From contig JAKOGI010003088.1 of NCBI GenBank assembly GCA_029747015.1, positions 1-64,000 of the forward strand: 64,000 nt of DNA. The letters are read 5' to 3'. Below the pieces are notes generated by a model. It saw only the letters and a list, made by a program, of their open reading frames with translations, did no database searches and was not told the origin of the DNA. This document shows positions 44,570 to 57,151 of this stretch, one piece after another; the first letter of the stretch is position 1, and every line of letters starts with the position of its first letter. The stretch is from Carnegiea gigantea. Lineage: Eukaryota > Streptophyta > Magnoliopsida > Caryophyllales > Cactaceae. A program made the translations under genes and the position numbers.

Positions 44570-46486
44570 ATGACCATGGAGGAAAAGTTTGAGGCTCTCA
44601 TGAGGAATTATGAGGCCTTGAAGCTACAGAATGAAGAGATCAAAGGTCAGAATGAGTATCTGAGGCGACAACTTGGAGACTCCTTGAAGCAAAAACGAAA
44701 GGAGGTTAGGAGTTCCCGATCTTCTAACTCCTCCGACTCCGAACCGAAAGCAAGAGAAGCCCCACACTTGAGCTCGTCAAGTGAAGAGGAGGCTTATGGA
44801 AGATCAAGAAGAGGAAGGCGGACAACCTCTCACCAAGGAGACATTAGAGTGGAGATTCCAGAGTTTGAAGGGAAGCTAGACCCCGATGAGTTCTTAGAAT
44901 GGATGCAAACCGTTGAGAGAATCTTTGACTACAAAGAGATTTCCGAGGGAAATAAGGTAAAACTTGTGGCCCTTAAACTTCGTAAATATGCTTCTCTTTG
45001 GTGGTCCAACCTTTGTGCTAAGAGAGTTAGGCAAGGGAAGGGAAAGATTCGAACATGGGAAAAGATGAAAACCAAACTCAAAGCCCGTTTCCTACCCCCA
45101 TCTTACCTACAAGACAATTATTCCCAACTTCACAATCTCACCCAGGGGAACTTGAGTGTTGAGGAGTACACTAGGGAATTTGAGAAGTTGTTAATCAAGT
45201 GTGACTTGAGAGAGCCCGAAGAGCAAACCATAGTGAGATATTTGGGCGGGTTAGATCCTAGGTATGCCCATGTGGTGGAATTGCAACAATACACCACTTT
45301 TGATGAGGTGTGTGTCTTAGCCCACAAAGTTGAGCAACAAAGGAAATCCAAGCTCTACAAAAGAGAACCTCCCAAACCCTTTCCCAAGAGCCAACCTTTC
45401 AATAAGGGGAGCTCTTATCCACCTCCCAAACCCACGGTTACTACACCCCCACCTCCACAAAAGAACCAAGCCCCACAAAAGACTCCACCTTCCCAAAACC
45501 GACCCAACCCCAAGCCAAATGACCAAAGGAGATGTTTCAAGTGTCAGGGTCTTGGGCACATTGCTTCGGAGTGTCCAAATAGGAGGGTTATCACCTTGGC
45601 CGAGTGGGATGAGAGAAGAGACGAAGAGGGAGAAGAGGAGGAAGAAGGAGAAGGTGTATATTACATAGAGGAACAAGAAGAAGTGATTGAGGAAGCGGAT
45701 GAAGGAGAGTTACTTGTATTGAGGAGAGCTTTGAGTACCAAAAGAGGAGAACATGAAGAACAAAGGGAGAACATCTTCCATACACGTTGCACCATTCAAA
45801 GCAAAGTGTGTTCCCTCATCATTGATGGTGGGAGTTGTGCAAACGTGGCATCCTCAACTATGGTGGAGAAGCTTGGCCTTCAAGCTTCGGCTCATCCTCA
45901 CCCCTACAACATTCAATGGCTAAATCAAGGTAAGGGGTTGCAAGTTAATTCAAGATGCTTGATTCCATTCTCAATTGGGAAGCACTATCATGATGAATTG
46001 TGGTGTGATATCATCCCCATGGATGCATGTCACCTTTTGTTGGGGAGACCTTGGTTGTTTGATCGGAAGGTCATACATGATGGCTATCTAAACACCTACA
46101 CCTTCCACAAAGATGGGAAAAAGATCACCCTTGCCCCATTAAGCCCTTCCCAACTCCACAAAAGTAAGCCCCAACCAAGCCATGACCATTCGGACATGCT
46201 TCTAGCCGTGAGTGAGCCTCTCCTTAAGGCTTCTTACCATGAATTCAAGGCCTTTAAGGAGTGGATCCTAGCCACCCTTGAAGAATCCGAAACCTCCACA
46301 CCATCACATCCCCTAGCCATTTCCCTCCTTGAACATTTTAGCCATGTCTTCCCCGAAGAAATACCCCCCGGCTTACCACCACAAAGAACCATCCAACACC
46401 ACATAAACCTCATATTCCATTCTCCCAAACAAACCGGCTTATCGGACAAACCCCAAAGAAACCATGGAAATCCAAAGGCAAGTTGA
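44570..46486 (+). pseudogene. Gag-protease of element D, frame lost before RT
   Basis: First Met 44570 (MTMEEKFEAL), although the frame is open from 44174. Coiled coil (LKLQNEEIKGQNEYLRRQL), gag core (LRKYASLWWSNLCAKRV), Pro-rich region, CCHC knuckle (CFKCQGLGHIASEC near 45535-45575), acidic linker, and protease ([13 protein letters not shown] near 45815-45853; [17 protein letters not shown] near 46020). Compared with E there is a small deletion around 46410-46415, in the linker before RT, so the frame runs into a wrong stop at 46486. Gag itself looks intact. In E the same region is one continuous frame, so this is damage, not programmed frameshifting. Confidence 0.88.
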
Positions 46487-49024
46487 TGAGCTCATGGATA
46501 AGGGGTTGATTAGAGAGAGCTTGAGCCCTTGTGCGGTTCCGGCCCTCCTTGTGCCAAAGAAAGATGGGAGCATGCGTATGTGTGTTGATAGTCGAGCAAT
46601 CAACAAGATAACCATCAAGTATAGATATCCGATTCCCCGCCTTGAGGATATGCTTGATGAGTTATATGGTTCTAGTGTGTTCTCTAAGGTGGATTTGAGA
46701 AGTGGTTACTACCAAATCCGCATTAGAGAGGGAGATGAATGGAAAACGGCCTTCAAAACCAAAGGAGGCTTGTATGAGTGGCTAGTCATGCCTTTCGGAT
46801 TGTCAAATGCTCCAAGTACCTTCATGCGGCTCATGAACCAAGTGTTCCGGCCCTTCATTGGCAAATTCGTTGTGGTGTATTTTGATGACATCCTCATCTA
46901 TAGCAAGAATGAAGAAGAGCACCTTCAACATCTCACACAAGTCATGAAGGTTCTAGAGAAGGAGAAGCTCTATGGTAACCTCAAGAAGTGTGCATTTTTC
47001 ACTCATGAGGTAACCTTCCTCGGTTACATTGTCACAAGTGAAGGCATCAAAGTTGATAAGAGTAAAGTGGAAGCAATTCGGTCTTGGCCAACCCCCAAGA
47101 GTATTTATGATGTGCGAAGTTTCCATGGGCTTGCCTCATTCTATAGGCGGTTCATTAGAAACTTTAGTACCATTATGGCCCCTATGACCGAGGTTATCAA
47201 AGGTGCATCGTTCAAGTGGACTCCCAAGGCTCAAGAAGCCTTTGAAACCATCAAGTCCAAACTCACCCAAGCACCAGTTCTTGCCTTGCCATGCTTTGAC
47301 AAAGTGTTTGAGGTAGAGTGTGATGCGTCGGGAGTTGGCATTGGAGGAGTCCTCACTCAAGAAGGGCGGCCCTTAGCCTTCTTTAGTGAGAAGCTTTGTG
47401 ACTCAAGGAGAAAGTACTCCACTTATGATAAGGAGTTCTATGCAATAGTGAGGTGCCTTGAGCATTGGAATCATTACTTGGTGGCTAGTGAGTTCATCTT
47501 GCACTCCGATCATGAAGCCTTGAAGTACATTCAAGGGCAACATAAACTTAACTCACGGCATGCCAAGTGGGTAGAGTTCCTCCAATCTTTCAACTTCACC
47601 ATCAAGCATAAGTCCGGAAAGCTCAACCAAGGAGCCGATGCCTTGTCAAGGAGGCACTTATTGCTATTCCAACTGGATGCTTGCATTCTTGGGTTTGAGC
47701 ATTTGAAGTCACTCTATGAGAATGATGAAGATTTGGGAGAGCTCTACAAGGAGTACCTTCGGCATCCCAAAGGTGACTTCCTTGTCCAAGATGGATTTTT
47801 GTTCAAGGGATCGAGATTGTGTGTGCCTAAGTGTGGCACAAGAGAGTTGCTCATACGTGAGGTCCATGGAGGATCTCTTGCCGGTCACTTTGGAGAGAAC
47901 AAGACCCTTATGATGTTAAGGGAACATTATTATTGGCCAAGTATGAGCAAAGATGTCCAAGATGTGTTGAAGAGATGTGCCACTTGCCAAGTTGCCAAAA
48001 GCCACCTCCTACCCCACGGCTTATACACTCCCTTACCTACTCCCAATCATCCTTGGGAGGATGTAAGCATGGATTTTGTTCTTGGCCTCCCAAGAACACA
48101 AAGGGGTAAGGACTCCATTTTCGTGGTTGTTGATCGTTTTTCGAAGATGGCCCATTTCATACCTTATGCCAAGACCAACGATGCCACCCACATTGCCGAT
48201 CTATACTTCAAGGAAGTAATGAGGTTGCATGGCATCCTAGATCCATTGTTTCGGATAGGGATACCAAGTTCCTTAGCCATTTTTGGGTGACACTTTGGAA
48301 GAAGATGGGAACCAAGCTCAAGTATAGCATTTCATGCCACCCTCAAACGGATGGGCAAACCGAAGTCACCAACCGGACTTTGGGAACCCTCTTAAGAGTG
48401 CTAGTGAAATCCAATATCAAAGCTTGGGACTTAGCCTTGCCACAAGCCGAATTCGCTTTCAACAAATCACCTAGCAAGGCCACGGGCTTATCTCCATTCA
48501 AGGTAGTCTATGGGATGGATCCCTTGAGTCCCCTTGATCTTGCTCCAAGAGAAATGAATGCGAAGCCTCACATGGAGGCTAGCAAGCGAGTCGAAGAGAT
48601 CCAAAAGCTCCATAAAACCGTGAAGGCCAAAATTGAGAAGGCCAATGCCTCATACAAAGACCATGCCAACAAGCATAGAAAGAAGATGGTGCTTCACCCC
48701 GGTGATTTGGTATGGGTTCACTTAAGAAAGGAACGGTTTCCTTCTAAGAGGAAGAGTAAATTGATGCCAAGGGCCGATGGTCCTTTTGAAGTATTGGAAC
48801 GCATCAATGATAATGCATACAAGATCAATTTGCCCGGTGAGTATGGAGTTTCGGCTACTTTCAATATAGCCGACCTTAGCCCTTATGAGGAGGATGATAA
48901 TCTTATCAATTTGAGGGCAAATTCTCTTCAACAAGGGGAGGATGATGGAGGTCCATCCCCTAGCGTGATCCATAGCCATCAAGGGAGCCCAAAAGGTCCA
49001 AACCTCATGTCCAAGATGCAATAA
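46464..49024 (+). pseudogene. RT-RNaseH-integrase of element D with one frameshift
   Basis: RT from [10 protein letters not shown], with [20 protein letters not shown], catalytic YFDD near 46880 and the thumb. RNaseH follows (VECDASGVG near 47313, [15 protein letters not shown]), then the integrase HHCC finger ([16 protein letters not shown] near 47980) and core. A single missing C near 48236 splits the core; the second frame (48287-49024) carries [10 protein letters not shown], the C-terminal domain (ATFNIADLSPYEE) and about 27 codons inside the 3' LTR. Apart from this and the 46410 lesion all domains are open. Confidence 0.9.
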
Positions 49025-50076
49025 ATCAGCCTAAGGGAGCAAGGAAACTATTTCCTCAAAACTGGAATTTCAGGCGTGCACAAACCCGGTTTTGTGCACG
49101 TTATTTCCTAAACTTCCCAAGGCTAAAATGGGGTTGCAGGGAGCCTAAGTTTAAGTTCAAGATGTGCTCTTTCCATCAAGACCTCTTGCAAGTCATTTGG
49201 AATTCATTTGATACCTGAAAACCTCAGGCAAAGTCAATCACTACATCCTGGCGCTGAACTGGGCAGGGCTGAAACAAGAGGTTGTTTGGTGGCCCATTTC
49301 TCCTCCATTTGATCTGAAACTTTTATGGTTTGAAAGTACTTTAAAAATATTATCAAGTGACCATAAAAAACCTCAGCCAAATTACACTCATGAGGAGCTA
49401 TTAACCACCAAAACAAGGAAAGAAACACCCTTTTGACCGGGTAATAGGGCAGCCGGGTACAAGAGAGGAGAGTGAGGTGTCTTATTGCTCTAACCCATGC
49501 TTAGCCACTTGCAAGAGTCATCATGAAGGGTACTTAGCTGCCAAGAAGCTTCCATTCACCCCTAGGCCGACACATCATCCTCAAGATTAGCATTGAAGAG
49601 GTGTCAAGTGGAGGATGCATCTACCCTTTTTTGTTTTGATATGATCTATGTATTTTTGCCTAGTTTAGCTTATAGTGCAACCTAGGGCCTATGATTTGTA
49701 CTTGGAACTTTTGTATTAATACCCCCACAAGCCCCTTGGCCGGCCACGAAGCTTGTTTATTGAATGAAAGTTGAGCTTTGCTCCTTTGAATCCTCAAACT
49801 CTCTTCTAGCTTATCTCATCTTTTGGCCAAGTTGAGTGGTGATCTAGTAAGAGTCTTAACTTCCTTCTTGGTGGTGTTTCTGTATCCAAGAGGTTGTTAA
49901 GGGCCCTAACATCAAACCTTGGTGGTGTTTCTGTATCCAAGGTAGGTGTTAGTTCCGGTTCTATCCTTCCCAGCTCAAGGTGAGTTTGTGAATTCAAAGT
50001 TGCCTTGTTGTTACCTCCCATTGCTTTCATCCCACCCTTGTTCTTATCCTCTTGGGTTTTCCTTGAGGATACATCA
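48943..50076 (+). repeat. 3' LTR of element D
   Basis: 1134 bp, TGATGGAGGTCC...GATACATCA, after a purine tract AACAAGGGGAGGA. Followed by CCTTT. Confidence 0.93.
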
Positions 50077-50957
50077 CCTTTCTAAAGCAAAAGCAAAAGA
50101 TGTGTGAAGAACTATCCAATCAGAACCACGGAGGCAAGAAAGCCATACTCTTGATTCATCTAGTGAGGATGAACTAGTGAGAATGGTTAGGCAAGACCCA
50201 CGGATGCAAGCAAGCCCTAATGATTTTAGAGTTGAAATTCCAGAATATGAAGGCAAGCTTGATCCGGAAGAGTTCTTGGACTGGCTACACACGATGGAAA
50301 GAGTGTTTGAATAGAAGGATCTTCTTGAAGACAAGAAAGTGAGTTGGTGGCCTTGAGATTACGTAAGTATGCTTCTCTTTGGCGGACTAACTTTCGTGCA
50401 AAAAGAGTTAGGGAACAGAAATCCAAAATTAGAACTTGGGAAAAGATGAAATCTAAGCTAAAGGCTACGTTTCTTCCACCTACTTGTGTGCAACATTGCT
50501 ATTCTCAACTTCATAATCTAACTAAGGCAATCTGAGTGTTGAAGAATACACAAGGGAGTTCGAAAACCTTGTAATTAAATGTGACCTTCAAGAACTAGAA
50601 GAACAAACAAAAGTGAGATACTTGGGAGGACGTGATCCTAGGTATTCTAATGTTGTTGAATTGCAAGCTTAGACTTCATTTGATGAGGTTTGCATGCTAG
50701 CTCACAAAGTGGAACAACAAAAGAAGGCTGGACAGTCCTTTAAACCTTAAATTTCTAAGCCTTTAAACCAGAACACACCCCTTAACAAAGGGAGTTCTAA
50801 TCCACCTCCTAAGCCTATAAATCCTTTTCCTTCCAGTCCACAAAGAACCTTAACTCCACAAATGGCCCAATGATGTAAGTCTCAAGGGAATGAAGCAACC
50901 CAAGTCAACTCGCATCAAGGACACTAGAAAACAAGCAAACACCCAACGGCCATGGAG

Positions 50958-50992
50958 GCACGGCCGTGCTTAATGGCACGGGGTGACCGTGC
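50958..50992 (-). promoter_or_regulatory. 35-nt double-hairpin cassette in the G LTR
   Basis: Almost the same as in the C LTRs, with TAATGG in the spacer instead of TGATGG. Confidence 0.6.
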
Positions 50993-51326
50993 TAACTTGC
51001 TGCCTAGCTCGCCTAGAAAGTGCCTCACTTCACGATTTGAGATGGTTTTGAGTTCAAATGGAAATCTGATGAAATAAGCCTTGTTTTGGCCTTGATTATG
51101 TGTGGAAAAGAGTAAGCAAAGGAGTAATGAAAGTGAGGAATGAAAGTAGGATGAAGAACACTAAGAATCATTAAAGGAGCTCACGGTTTAAGAGGAGAGA
51201 AACCAAGAGCTAGCTTATGAACTTCAAGTGTGTTTAATGAGACTAGGATAGTTCTAAGCTAGATGATTAGATAAGATACACCACTAATCACTTAGCTTGG
51301 GGCCCTTAATCTTGGATCAGGATAAG

Positions 51327-52436
51327 TGATGTATGCTTGTAATGAACACAACCCAGGCTTACTCCACCCTTGTTCTTGCTAAGGAAACTAAGGGAGGAAA
51401 GGGAGAGAGTGTAGAAGATAAGAGGAGAGTTGATAGAGCAAGCACCTTCAAGAGATAATCCAAGAGGAGCCACTCGTGTTGGATACTTGGGCAATCCCCT
51501 TAGATCAATTAGGAATCACCACCTAATTAAGATAAAGGGACCTAGACACCACTTAAGTTGCCACACTTAAGATATAGACTAGGAATTTTGAGGGGAGAGT
51601 TTCTTTGAGAACTCACAAGCTTATGCATTCAAGTTGGTTGCAAAATGAAGGAACCAAGCTGCCTTTTAACAAGCCATGGCCGAGCTCCCTCTCTTCCTAG
51701 GCAGCAAATACAAAGCTAAGTACATGTGGGGAAGAGAAACACATCAAATCAGCCACTACAAGTTAAACACCTCACTACCTAGCTTAATCTACCTCATTAG
51801 GGGTTATTATGCCTCCCAAATGAGGTGTCAAGCTTACAAAAGTCCTAGAGTGCAGCAAAGGTGAGTCATTAGGCAAGTGGGCAAGCAAAAACCAAGGGAA
51901 ATCAGCCCCTTGTACCGGCTAGAGACAAACCGGTTAAAAGGGTGTTTTCCTTGTCCTTTTGGCTGGATAATACCAACACAAGGGGGTGCTTTGGATGGGA
52001 TTTGAACCCTTGACTTGATAAATATTTATGTCCCCTTTCATGCTGCAAAATTTCAGAAACAATGGAGTTGAGTTGGTGGGCCAAACATTCCCTTAATTCG
52101 GACTGTGCTGATTGGCGCCCTGCAGTGCACTGTCTTCAGTTTTGGGCTTGGTTGGCTGACCAAATGGACTCCAAATGCCTTGCAAAAGGTCTTGTTGGAA
52201 AGCTAAGATCTTAAGCTTTAAGAGGGTGGTGCGTGCAGGAAATTTCCCCCTCTATATTTTGCTCCAACAGCGACACAAAACCGGGCCAGAAACTGGACGA
52301 ACTGGGCAGTGCATCTTCTGCTGTGTTTATGAGTTTTCTGACCAAGGCATGAACTTCTTTGGCCTCCTTGGGGGTTGAATGGGTGTGAGGGTTTGCTGAA
52401 TGTGTGGATGAAGCTTGGGCACGATGGTCCCCATCA
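51327..52436 (-). repeat. 3' LTR of element E
   Basis: Paired with 57152-58261. Its right-hand part (52211-52436) carries the C-terminal end of the pol frame. T-arm-like motif at 51995-52011; palindrome ATAAATATTTAT at 52018-52029. Confidence 0.95.
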
Positions 52437-53326
52437 TCCTCCCCGGCTTGTTTGGAGTTTGACCTCAAACTCGGTAACTCCTCATCTTCATCATAGTATG
52501 GGCTCAAATCAGCCACATTGAAGGTGGCGGATACCCCATAATCACCAGGAAGGTCGACTTTGTAGGCATTGGGCCCGACCTTCTCCAATATCTCAAACGG
52601 GCCATCGGACCTTGGCATGATTTTGGACTTGCGTTTGCTTGGGAATCTCTCCTTCCGCAAGTGGACCCACACTAAGTCTCCCGGCTGAAAGTGGACCTCC
52701 TTCTTGTGCTTATTGGCTTGATGCATGGCTTGGGTATTAGCCTTCTCAATCCTTTCCCGGACTTGAGCATGAAGGTCCTTGATCTCTTGGGCTCGTTTTT
52801 CAGCCTCCCAACTAAACTTGCTAGGTGTGGGAATGGGAGTGAGGTCTAAGGGTGTTCTTGGATTGTACCCATAGACCACTTGGAAGGGGGAGAGGTGGGT
52901 GGCTTTGCTTGGTGCACGGTTGAAAGCGAACTCCGCATGAGGTAGGAGTTCATCCCAAGCCTTGATGTTCTTCTTCACAAGCACCCTAAGTAAGGTGCCC
53001 AAGGTCCGGTTAGTCACCTCGGTTTGGCCATCGGTTTGGGGGTGACAAGTGGTACTAAACTTGAGAAGTGTCCCCATCTTTCTCCAAAGTGTGAGCCAAA
53101 AGTGACTAAGGAACTTAGTGTCCCTATCCGAAACCATGCTCTTGGGAATGCCATGAAGTCTCACAATCTCTTTGAAGTAGAGATTGGCTATGTGGGAAGC
53201 ACCACGAGTGGTGTGGCAAGGAACAAAGTGGGCCATTTTGGAGAATCGGTCCACCACCACCATGATGGAGTCTTTGCTTCTTTGTGTGCGCGGCAAACCC
53301 GTGATGAAATCCAAGCTAATATCTTC
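52211..53326 (-). pseudogene. Integrase core and C-terminus of element E, after the early stop
   Basis: Continues the gag-pol frame of 53327-56791 directly after a TAG that replaces a Trp codon (other copies read PWEDISLDF). It holds the DDE core ([38 protein letters not shown]), the C-terminal domain ([37 protein letters not shown]) and about 75 codons encoded by the 3' LTR. No other break is visible, so without read-through only integrase is lost. Confidence 0.9.
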
Positions 53327-56300
53327 CTATGGGGCTAGTGGTACGGGCAAAGGGGAGTAGAGGCCGTGGGGAAGGACATGGCTTTTGGCCATGTGACAAG
53401 TTGAGCATCTTTTGATGAAATGCTCCACATCTCTAGCCATTTTTGGCCAATAGTAGTGCTCCTTGAGCATTGAGCACGTCTTCTCTACCCCAAAGTGGCC
53501 GGCTAGAGCACCACCATGCAACTCTTGGATTAGCAACTCTCTAAACCCGCACTTGGGTATACAAAGTCGTGACCCCTTGAAGAGGAACCCCTTTAGGAGA
53601 TGGAAGAGGCCGTGGGGATGGGTTGCACACTTTGCATAGACCTCCTTGAAGTCTTCATCGTTGGTGTACATCCCCTTGACAACCTCAAACCCAAGTACCT
53701 TGGATTCAAGGGTAGAGAGCAAGAGATACCTTCTTGAAAGTGCATCGGCCCCCTTGTTTATTTGGCCGGATTTATGGTGGATCACAAAATGGAAGGATTG
53801 CATGAACTCTACCCACTTGGCATGTCGTGGGTTGAGCTTATGTTGTCCTTGGATGAACTTCAAAGCTTGGTGATCCGTGTGGAGAATGAACTCTCCTCCA
53901 ACCAAGTAATGCTGCCAATGTTCTAGTGCCCTCACAATGGCATAGAACTCCTTGTCATATGTAGAGTACTTCCTCTTGGCATCATTCAACTTTTCACTAA
54001 AATATGCAATGGGCCTCTTCTCTTGTGACAACACGGCCCCTATGCCAACTCCGGAAGCGTCACACTCTACCTCAAAGACTTTGGAAAAGCTAGGTAGTGC
54101 AAGAATGGGTGCACTAGTAAGCTTCTCCTTAATCTCTTCAAAAGCTCGTTGGGCTTGATTACTCCACACAAAGTGCTTGGCCTTGAGGACCTCGGTCATG
54201 GGTGCCATGATGGAGCTAAAATCTTTGACAAACCTCCTATAGAAGGAAGCCAAACCATGGAAGCTCCGGACTTGTTGTATGGAGGTGGGAGTAGGCCACT
54301 CATGGATGGCCTTGACCTTGTCTTCATCTACATGGATGCCTTGAGCCGAAACCACATAACCCAAGAAGATAACTTGGGGTGTGAAGAAGTGGCATTTCTC
54401 AAGATTACCATAGAGCTTCTCTTCGGCCAAAATGCTCAAGACTTGATGGAGGTGGCTTGCATGCTCTTGTTCATCCCGGCTATACACAAGAATGTCATCG
54501 AAATAGACAACAACAAATTTGCCAATGACCGCCCTAAGCACCTCATTCATAAGTCTCATGAAGGTGCTTGGTGCATTAGTCAAGCCAAATGGCATAACTA
54601 ACCACTCATAGAGGCCCCCTTTGGTCTTGAAAGCCGTCTTCCATTCATCCCCTTCAAAGATGCGAATTTGATAATAGCCACTTCTAAGGTCGATTTTGGA
54701 GAAGATAGTGGCTCCATGAAGCTCATCAAGCAAGTCTTCCAACCTTGGAATGGGGTACCGGTACTTGATGGTGATCTTGTTGATAGCTCTACTATCAACA
54801 CACATTCTCATACTCCCATCTTTCTTGGGCACAAGCAATGCCGGGACGGCACACGGGCTCAAACTCTCACGGATTAACCCCTTGGATAGGAGGTCATCCC
54901 CTTGTCTTTGAACCTCTTGAGTTTCTTGAGGGTTCATGCGGTATGCCGGCTTGTTTGGGAGTGTGGCGCTGGGAATAAGAGCAATCTTGTGTTGGATCAA
55001 CCTTTTAGGGGGTAGGCCAGGGGGTATTTCATGTGGGAAGACATGGGAAAAGGTTTTCATGAGGGGTGTGAGTAAAGGGTGGGAAAACTCCTTTACCTTG
55101 GCCGGTTCTTGGCCTAAGAGGATCCACTCTTTGAAGTCTTCAAATTCATGGAGTTGAGAGTGGAGTAAGGTGGTGAGAAAGACATCCAACTTGGGAGCGT
55201 CTTGAGGGTTCTTTTGTGGGCTAGGCTTAAGGGGAGTGAGGGTGATTTTCTTGTGGTCTTTGGTGAAAGTATAGGTGTTCAAGCGGCCGTCATGCATGAC
55301 TCTCCTATCAAATAACCATGGCCGGCCCAAGAGGACATGACAAGCATCCATGGGCACAATATCACACCAAATTTCATCTTTGTAGGTTCTTCCAATGGAA
55401 AAGGAAAGTAAACACCGAGTGGTGATATGCAAACCCTTACCTTGGTTGAGCCATTGGATGGTGTAAGGACTTGGATGAGGTGTGACCGGGAGCTTGAGCT
55501 TTTCCACCATGGTCTTGGAAGCCACATTAGCGCAACTCCCACCGTCAATGATGAGTGAACACACTTTTCCACTTACGGTGCATCGAGTGTGGAAAATACT
55601 CTCCCGTTGTTCCATTTCTTCATGTGAAGCAAGCCCACTCAAAGCTCTTCGAATTACTAAGAGCTCTCCTTCATCCGGGCCCTCTTCAACCTCCTCTATG
55701 ACTTCATTCAAGTACACCCCTTTCTCATCTTCCTCCTTCTCTACCTCCTCTTCTAGCTCCTCTAGGGAAGCTTGATATTCAGCTAGAGAGACCATTCTTT
55801 TGTTGGGACACTCGGAAGCATAGTGTCCAAGGCCTTGGCAACGAAAACACCGGACTTTGCTAGATGGCTTTGGGGGCGGTTGTTTGGAAGGAGTTTGTGG
55901 AGTGGTGTTTTGTGGGGGTTTCGGGTTCGGGGATGGGAAGGATTTTTGAGGAGTGTATGGAGGCTTTTGGAAGCCATAAGGCCGTGGGGTAGGCTTGGGG
56001 ATGGGACTCTTGCCTTTGAGTTTCTTTTGCATTTCAACTTTGTAGGCTAGAGCACTTAGCTCATCAAGAGAGGTGTAGGGATGCAACTCAACAACATGGG
56101 CAATTTGCTCATCAAGACCACTCAAGTATCGAATCAAGGTTTGGGAGTCATCCTCCTTCAAATCACATTTCAAGAGGAGTTGTTCAAAGTCCCTAGTGTA
56201 CTCTTCTACACTTTTGAAACCTTGTTTGAGGTGGTGGAGTTTAAGGAAATTGTCTTGGAGGTAATGTGGGGGTAAGAATTTGGCCTTTAGTTTGGACTTC

Positions 56301-56791
56301 ATCTTCTCCCAAGTCTTAATCTTACTTTTCCCCTTTCTTACTCTCTTAGACACAACATTGGACCACCAAATAGATGCATACTTGCGAAGTTTCAAGGCCA
56401 CTAGCTTTACCTTTTTGCCTTTCGGGATGTCTTTGTACTCAAAGACTCGCTCCACCGTTTGCAACCAATCGAGGAAGACATCCGGATCAAGTTGTCCTTC
56501 AAACTCCGGGATATCAACTTTGAAATCTCCATAACCTCGTTCATGTTGCCTTTGATGTCGGCGGGGACGTCTACCTTGCTCTTCTTCGCTTGAATCTCCA
56601 AAGGGGTTGCTTCGCTCGGAGTCGTCCGAGTCCCCATGCTTGCTTGAACTTCTAGAGCCCCATTGGTGTCGCCTCTTTTCTTCCATAAGTTGGCCAAGTT
56701 GCCGTTGAAGGTACTTGACTCGAGCCTCAAGTTCGGCTTTCTCCCTATGAGCTTGTTCAGCCACTTGGGAAGGGGTGAGGCTAGCGGACAT
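53327..56791 (-). CDS. Gag-pol polyprotein of element E, ending early at a TAG in integrase
   Basis: Start chosen at Met 56791 (MSASLTPSQ, shared with A). The frame is open to 57319 inside the LTR but has no suitable ATG there. Over 1154 codons: coiled coil (~10-50), gag core (~110-260, [17 protein letters not shown]), CCHC knuckle (~315, [14 protein letters not shown]), protease (~412, [12 protein letters not shown]), RT (~620-860, catalytic YFDD near 54500), RNaseH (~900-1030, [26 protein letters not shown]) and the integrase zinc finger ([16 protein letters not shown]). It acts as a self-cleaving polyprotein that assembles particles in the cytoplasm and copies RNA to DNA. The stop at 53327-53329 removes the integrase core. 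It is the only nearly intact pol in the window. Confidence 0.92.
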   Translation of the reverse strand: MSASLTPSQVAEQAHREKAELEARVKYLQRQLGQLMEEKRRHQWGSRSSSKHGDSDDSERSNPFGDSSEEEQGRRPRRHQRQHERGYGDFKVDIPEFEGQLDPDVFLDWLQTVERVFEYKDIPKGKKVKLVALKLRKYASIWWSNVVSKRVRKGKSKIKTWEKMKSKLKAKFLPPHYLQDNFLKLHHLKQGFKSVEEYTRDFEQLLLKCDLKEDDSQTLIRYLSGLDEQIAHVVELHPYTSLDELSALAYKVEMQKKLKGKSPIPKPTPRPYGFQKPPYTPQKSFPSPNPKPPQNTTPQTPSKQPPPKPSSKVRCFRCQGLGHYASECPNKRMVSLAEYQASLEELEEEVEKEEDEKGVYLNEVIEEVEEGPDEGELLVIRRALSGLASHEEMEQRESIFHTRCTVSGKVCSLIIDGGSCANVASKTMVEKLKLPVTPHPSPYTIQWLNQGKGLHITTRCLLSFSIGRTYKDEIWCDIVPMDACHVLLGRPWLFDRRVMHDGRLNTYTFTKDHKKITLTPLKPSPQKNPQDAPKLDVFLTTLLHSQLHEFEDFKEWILLGQEPAKVKEFSHPLLTPLMKTFSHVFPHEIPPGLPPKRLIQHKIALIPSATLPNKPAYRMNPQETQEVQRQGDDLLSKGLIRESLSPCAVPALLVPKKDGSMRMCVDSRAINKITIKYRYPIPRLEDLLDELHGATIFSKIDLRSGYYQIRIFEGDEWKTAFKTKGGLYEWLVMPFGLTNAPSTFMRLMNEVLRAVIGKFVVVYFDDILVYSRDEQEHASHLHQVLSILAEEKLYGNLEKCHFFTPQVIFLGYVVSAQGIHVDEDKVKAIHEWPTPTSIQQVRSFHGLASFYRRFVKDFSSIMAPMTEVLKAKHFVWSNQAQRAFEEIKEKLTSAPILALPSFSKVFEVECDASGVGIGAVLSQEKRPIAYFSEKLNDAKRKYSTYDKEFYAIVRALEHWQHYLVGGEFILHTDHQALKFIQGQHKLNPRHAKWVEFMQSFHFVIHHKSGQINKGADALSRRYLLLSTLESKVLGFEVVKGMYTNDEDFKEVYAKCATHPHGLFHLLKGFLFKGSRLCIPKCGFRELLIQELHGGALAGHFGVEKTCSMLKEHYYWPKMARDVEHFIKRCSTCHMAKSHVLPHGLYSPLPVPLAP

Positions 56792-56838
56792 GATAGCTTT
56801 GTGGTGGAAGCTTAGTGTTTTGGGACGGGAAGAGGGAG

Positions 56839-57018
56839 GCACGGCCGTGTGCAGTGGCACGGGGTGGGCGTGCTCACGGGCTGAGGGTGAATTCTGGGAC
56901 AGGGTATGTGGCACGGTCGTGTGGGTTGGCATGGGGTGACCATGCTGGGTTGCTGGAAAATGAAGGTTGCAGGAATTGTGTGGCACGGTCGTGCTATGGG
57001 GGCACGGGGCACCCGTGC
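56839..57018 (-). promoter_or_regulatory. Three double-hairpin cassettes in the leader of element E
   Basis: Units at about 56839-56874, 56911-56945 and 56983-57018. Same layout as in D but more degenerate (for example GCATGGGGTGACCATGC in the second, where both arms changed and pairing is kept). Confidence 0.65.
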
Positions 57019-57136
57019 TGTGTTTCTGGTTGTGCACGGCTGAAAATCCGTGGGGGGGAGTGTTTGGGATGTTTTTGTGGGTTTTGTGTTTGGGATGTGT
57101 TTGAGGTTGGAAGCAATACTCAGGAGGGTAGCCTAG

Positions 57137-57148
57137 GCTCTGATACCA
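57137..57148 (-). other. Primer-binding site of element E
   Basis: TGGTATCAGAGC on the minus strand, three bases from the LTR. Confidence 0.9.
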
Positions 57149-57151
57149 AGT

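Larger units (their letters stand above)
37959..50076 (+). mobile_element. Element D: full-length CRM-like retrotransposon, duplication CCTTT, hosting element C
   Basis: Left LTR 37959-37969 plus 43061-44183 and right LTR 48943-50076, both 1134 bp once C is removed. CCTTT lies at 37954-37958 and 50077-50081. The LTRs differ at about 1.5% of sites by eye. Confidence 0.93.
37812..50870 (+). pseudogene. Second gag of element F, split by element D and cut by element G
   Basis: 37812-37953 encodes MSTSLSLEENLDAVLKSNHE and a SSNQELK coiled-coil start. It resumes at 50082 after element D and its CCTTT duplication (KQKQKMCEEL), then the gag core (LRLRKYASLWRTNFRAKRV, KATFLPPTCVQ). Stops and frameshifts lie near 50313, 50343 and 50533, with more after that. 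It ends at 50870, where the G LTR begins, before the zinc knuckle. Its upstream leader has lost the primer site. Confidence 0.85.

Noticed and set aside
46400..46490. Programmed frameshift between protease and RT in D
   Set aside because: E and B read through this region in one frame, and D has lost bases there. No slippery heptamer with a structure is evident.
48800..49024. Chromodomain after integrase in the CRM-like elements
   Set aside because: After the ATFN(V/I)ADLSP tail the frame goes straight into the LTR-encoded end. No chromodomain aromatic residues or spacing are seen.
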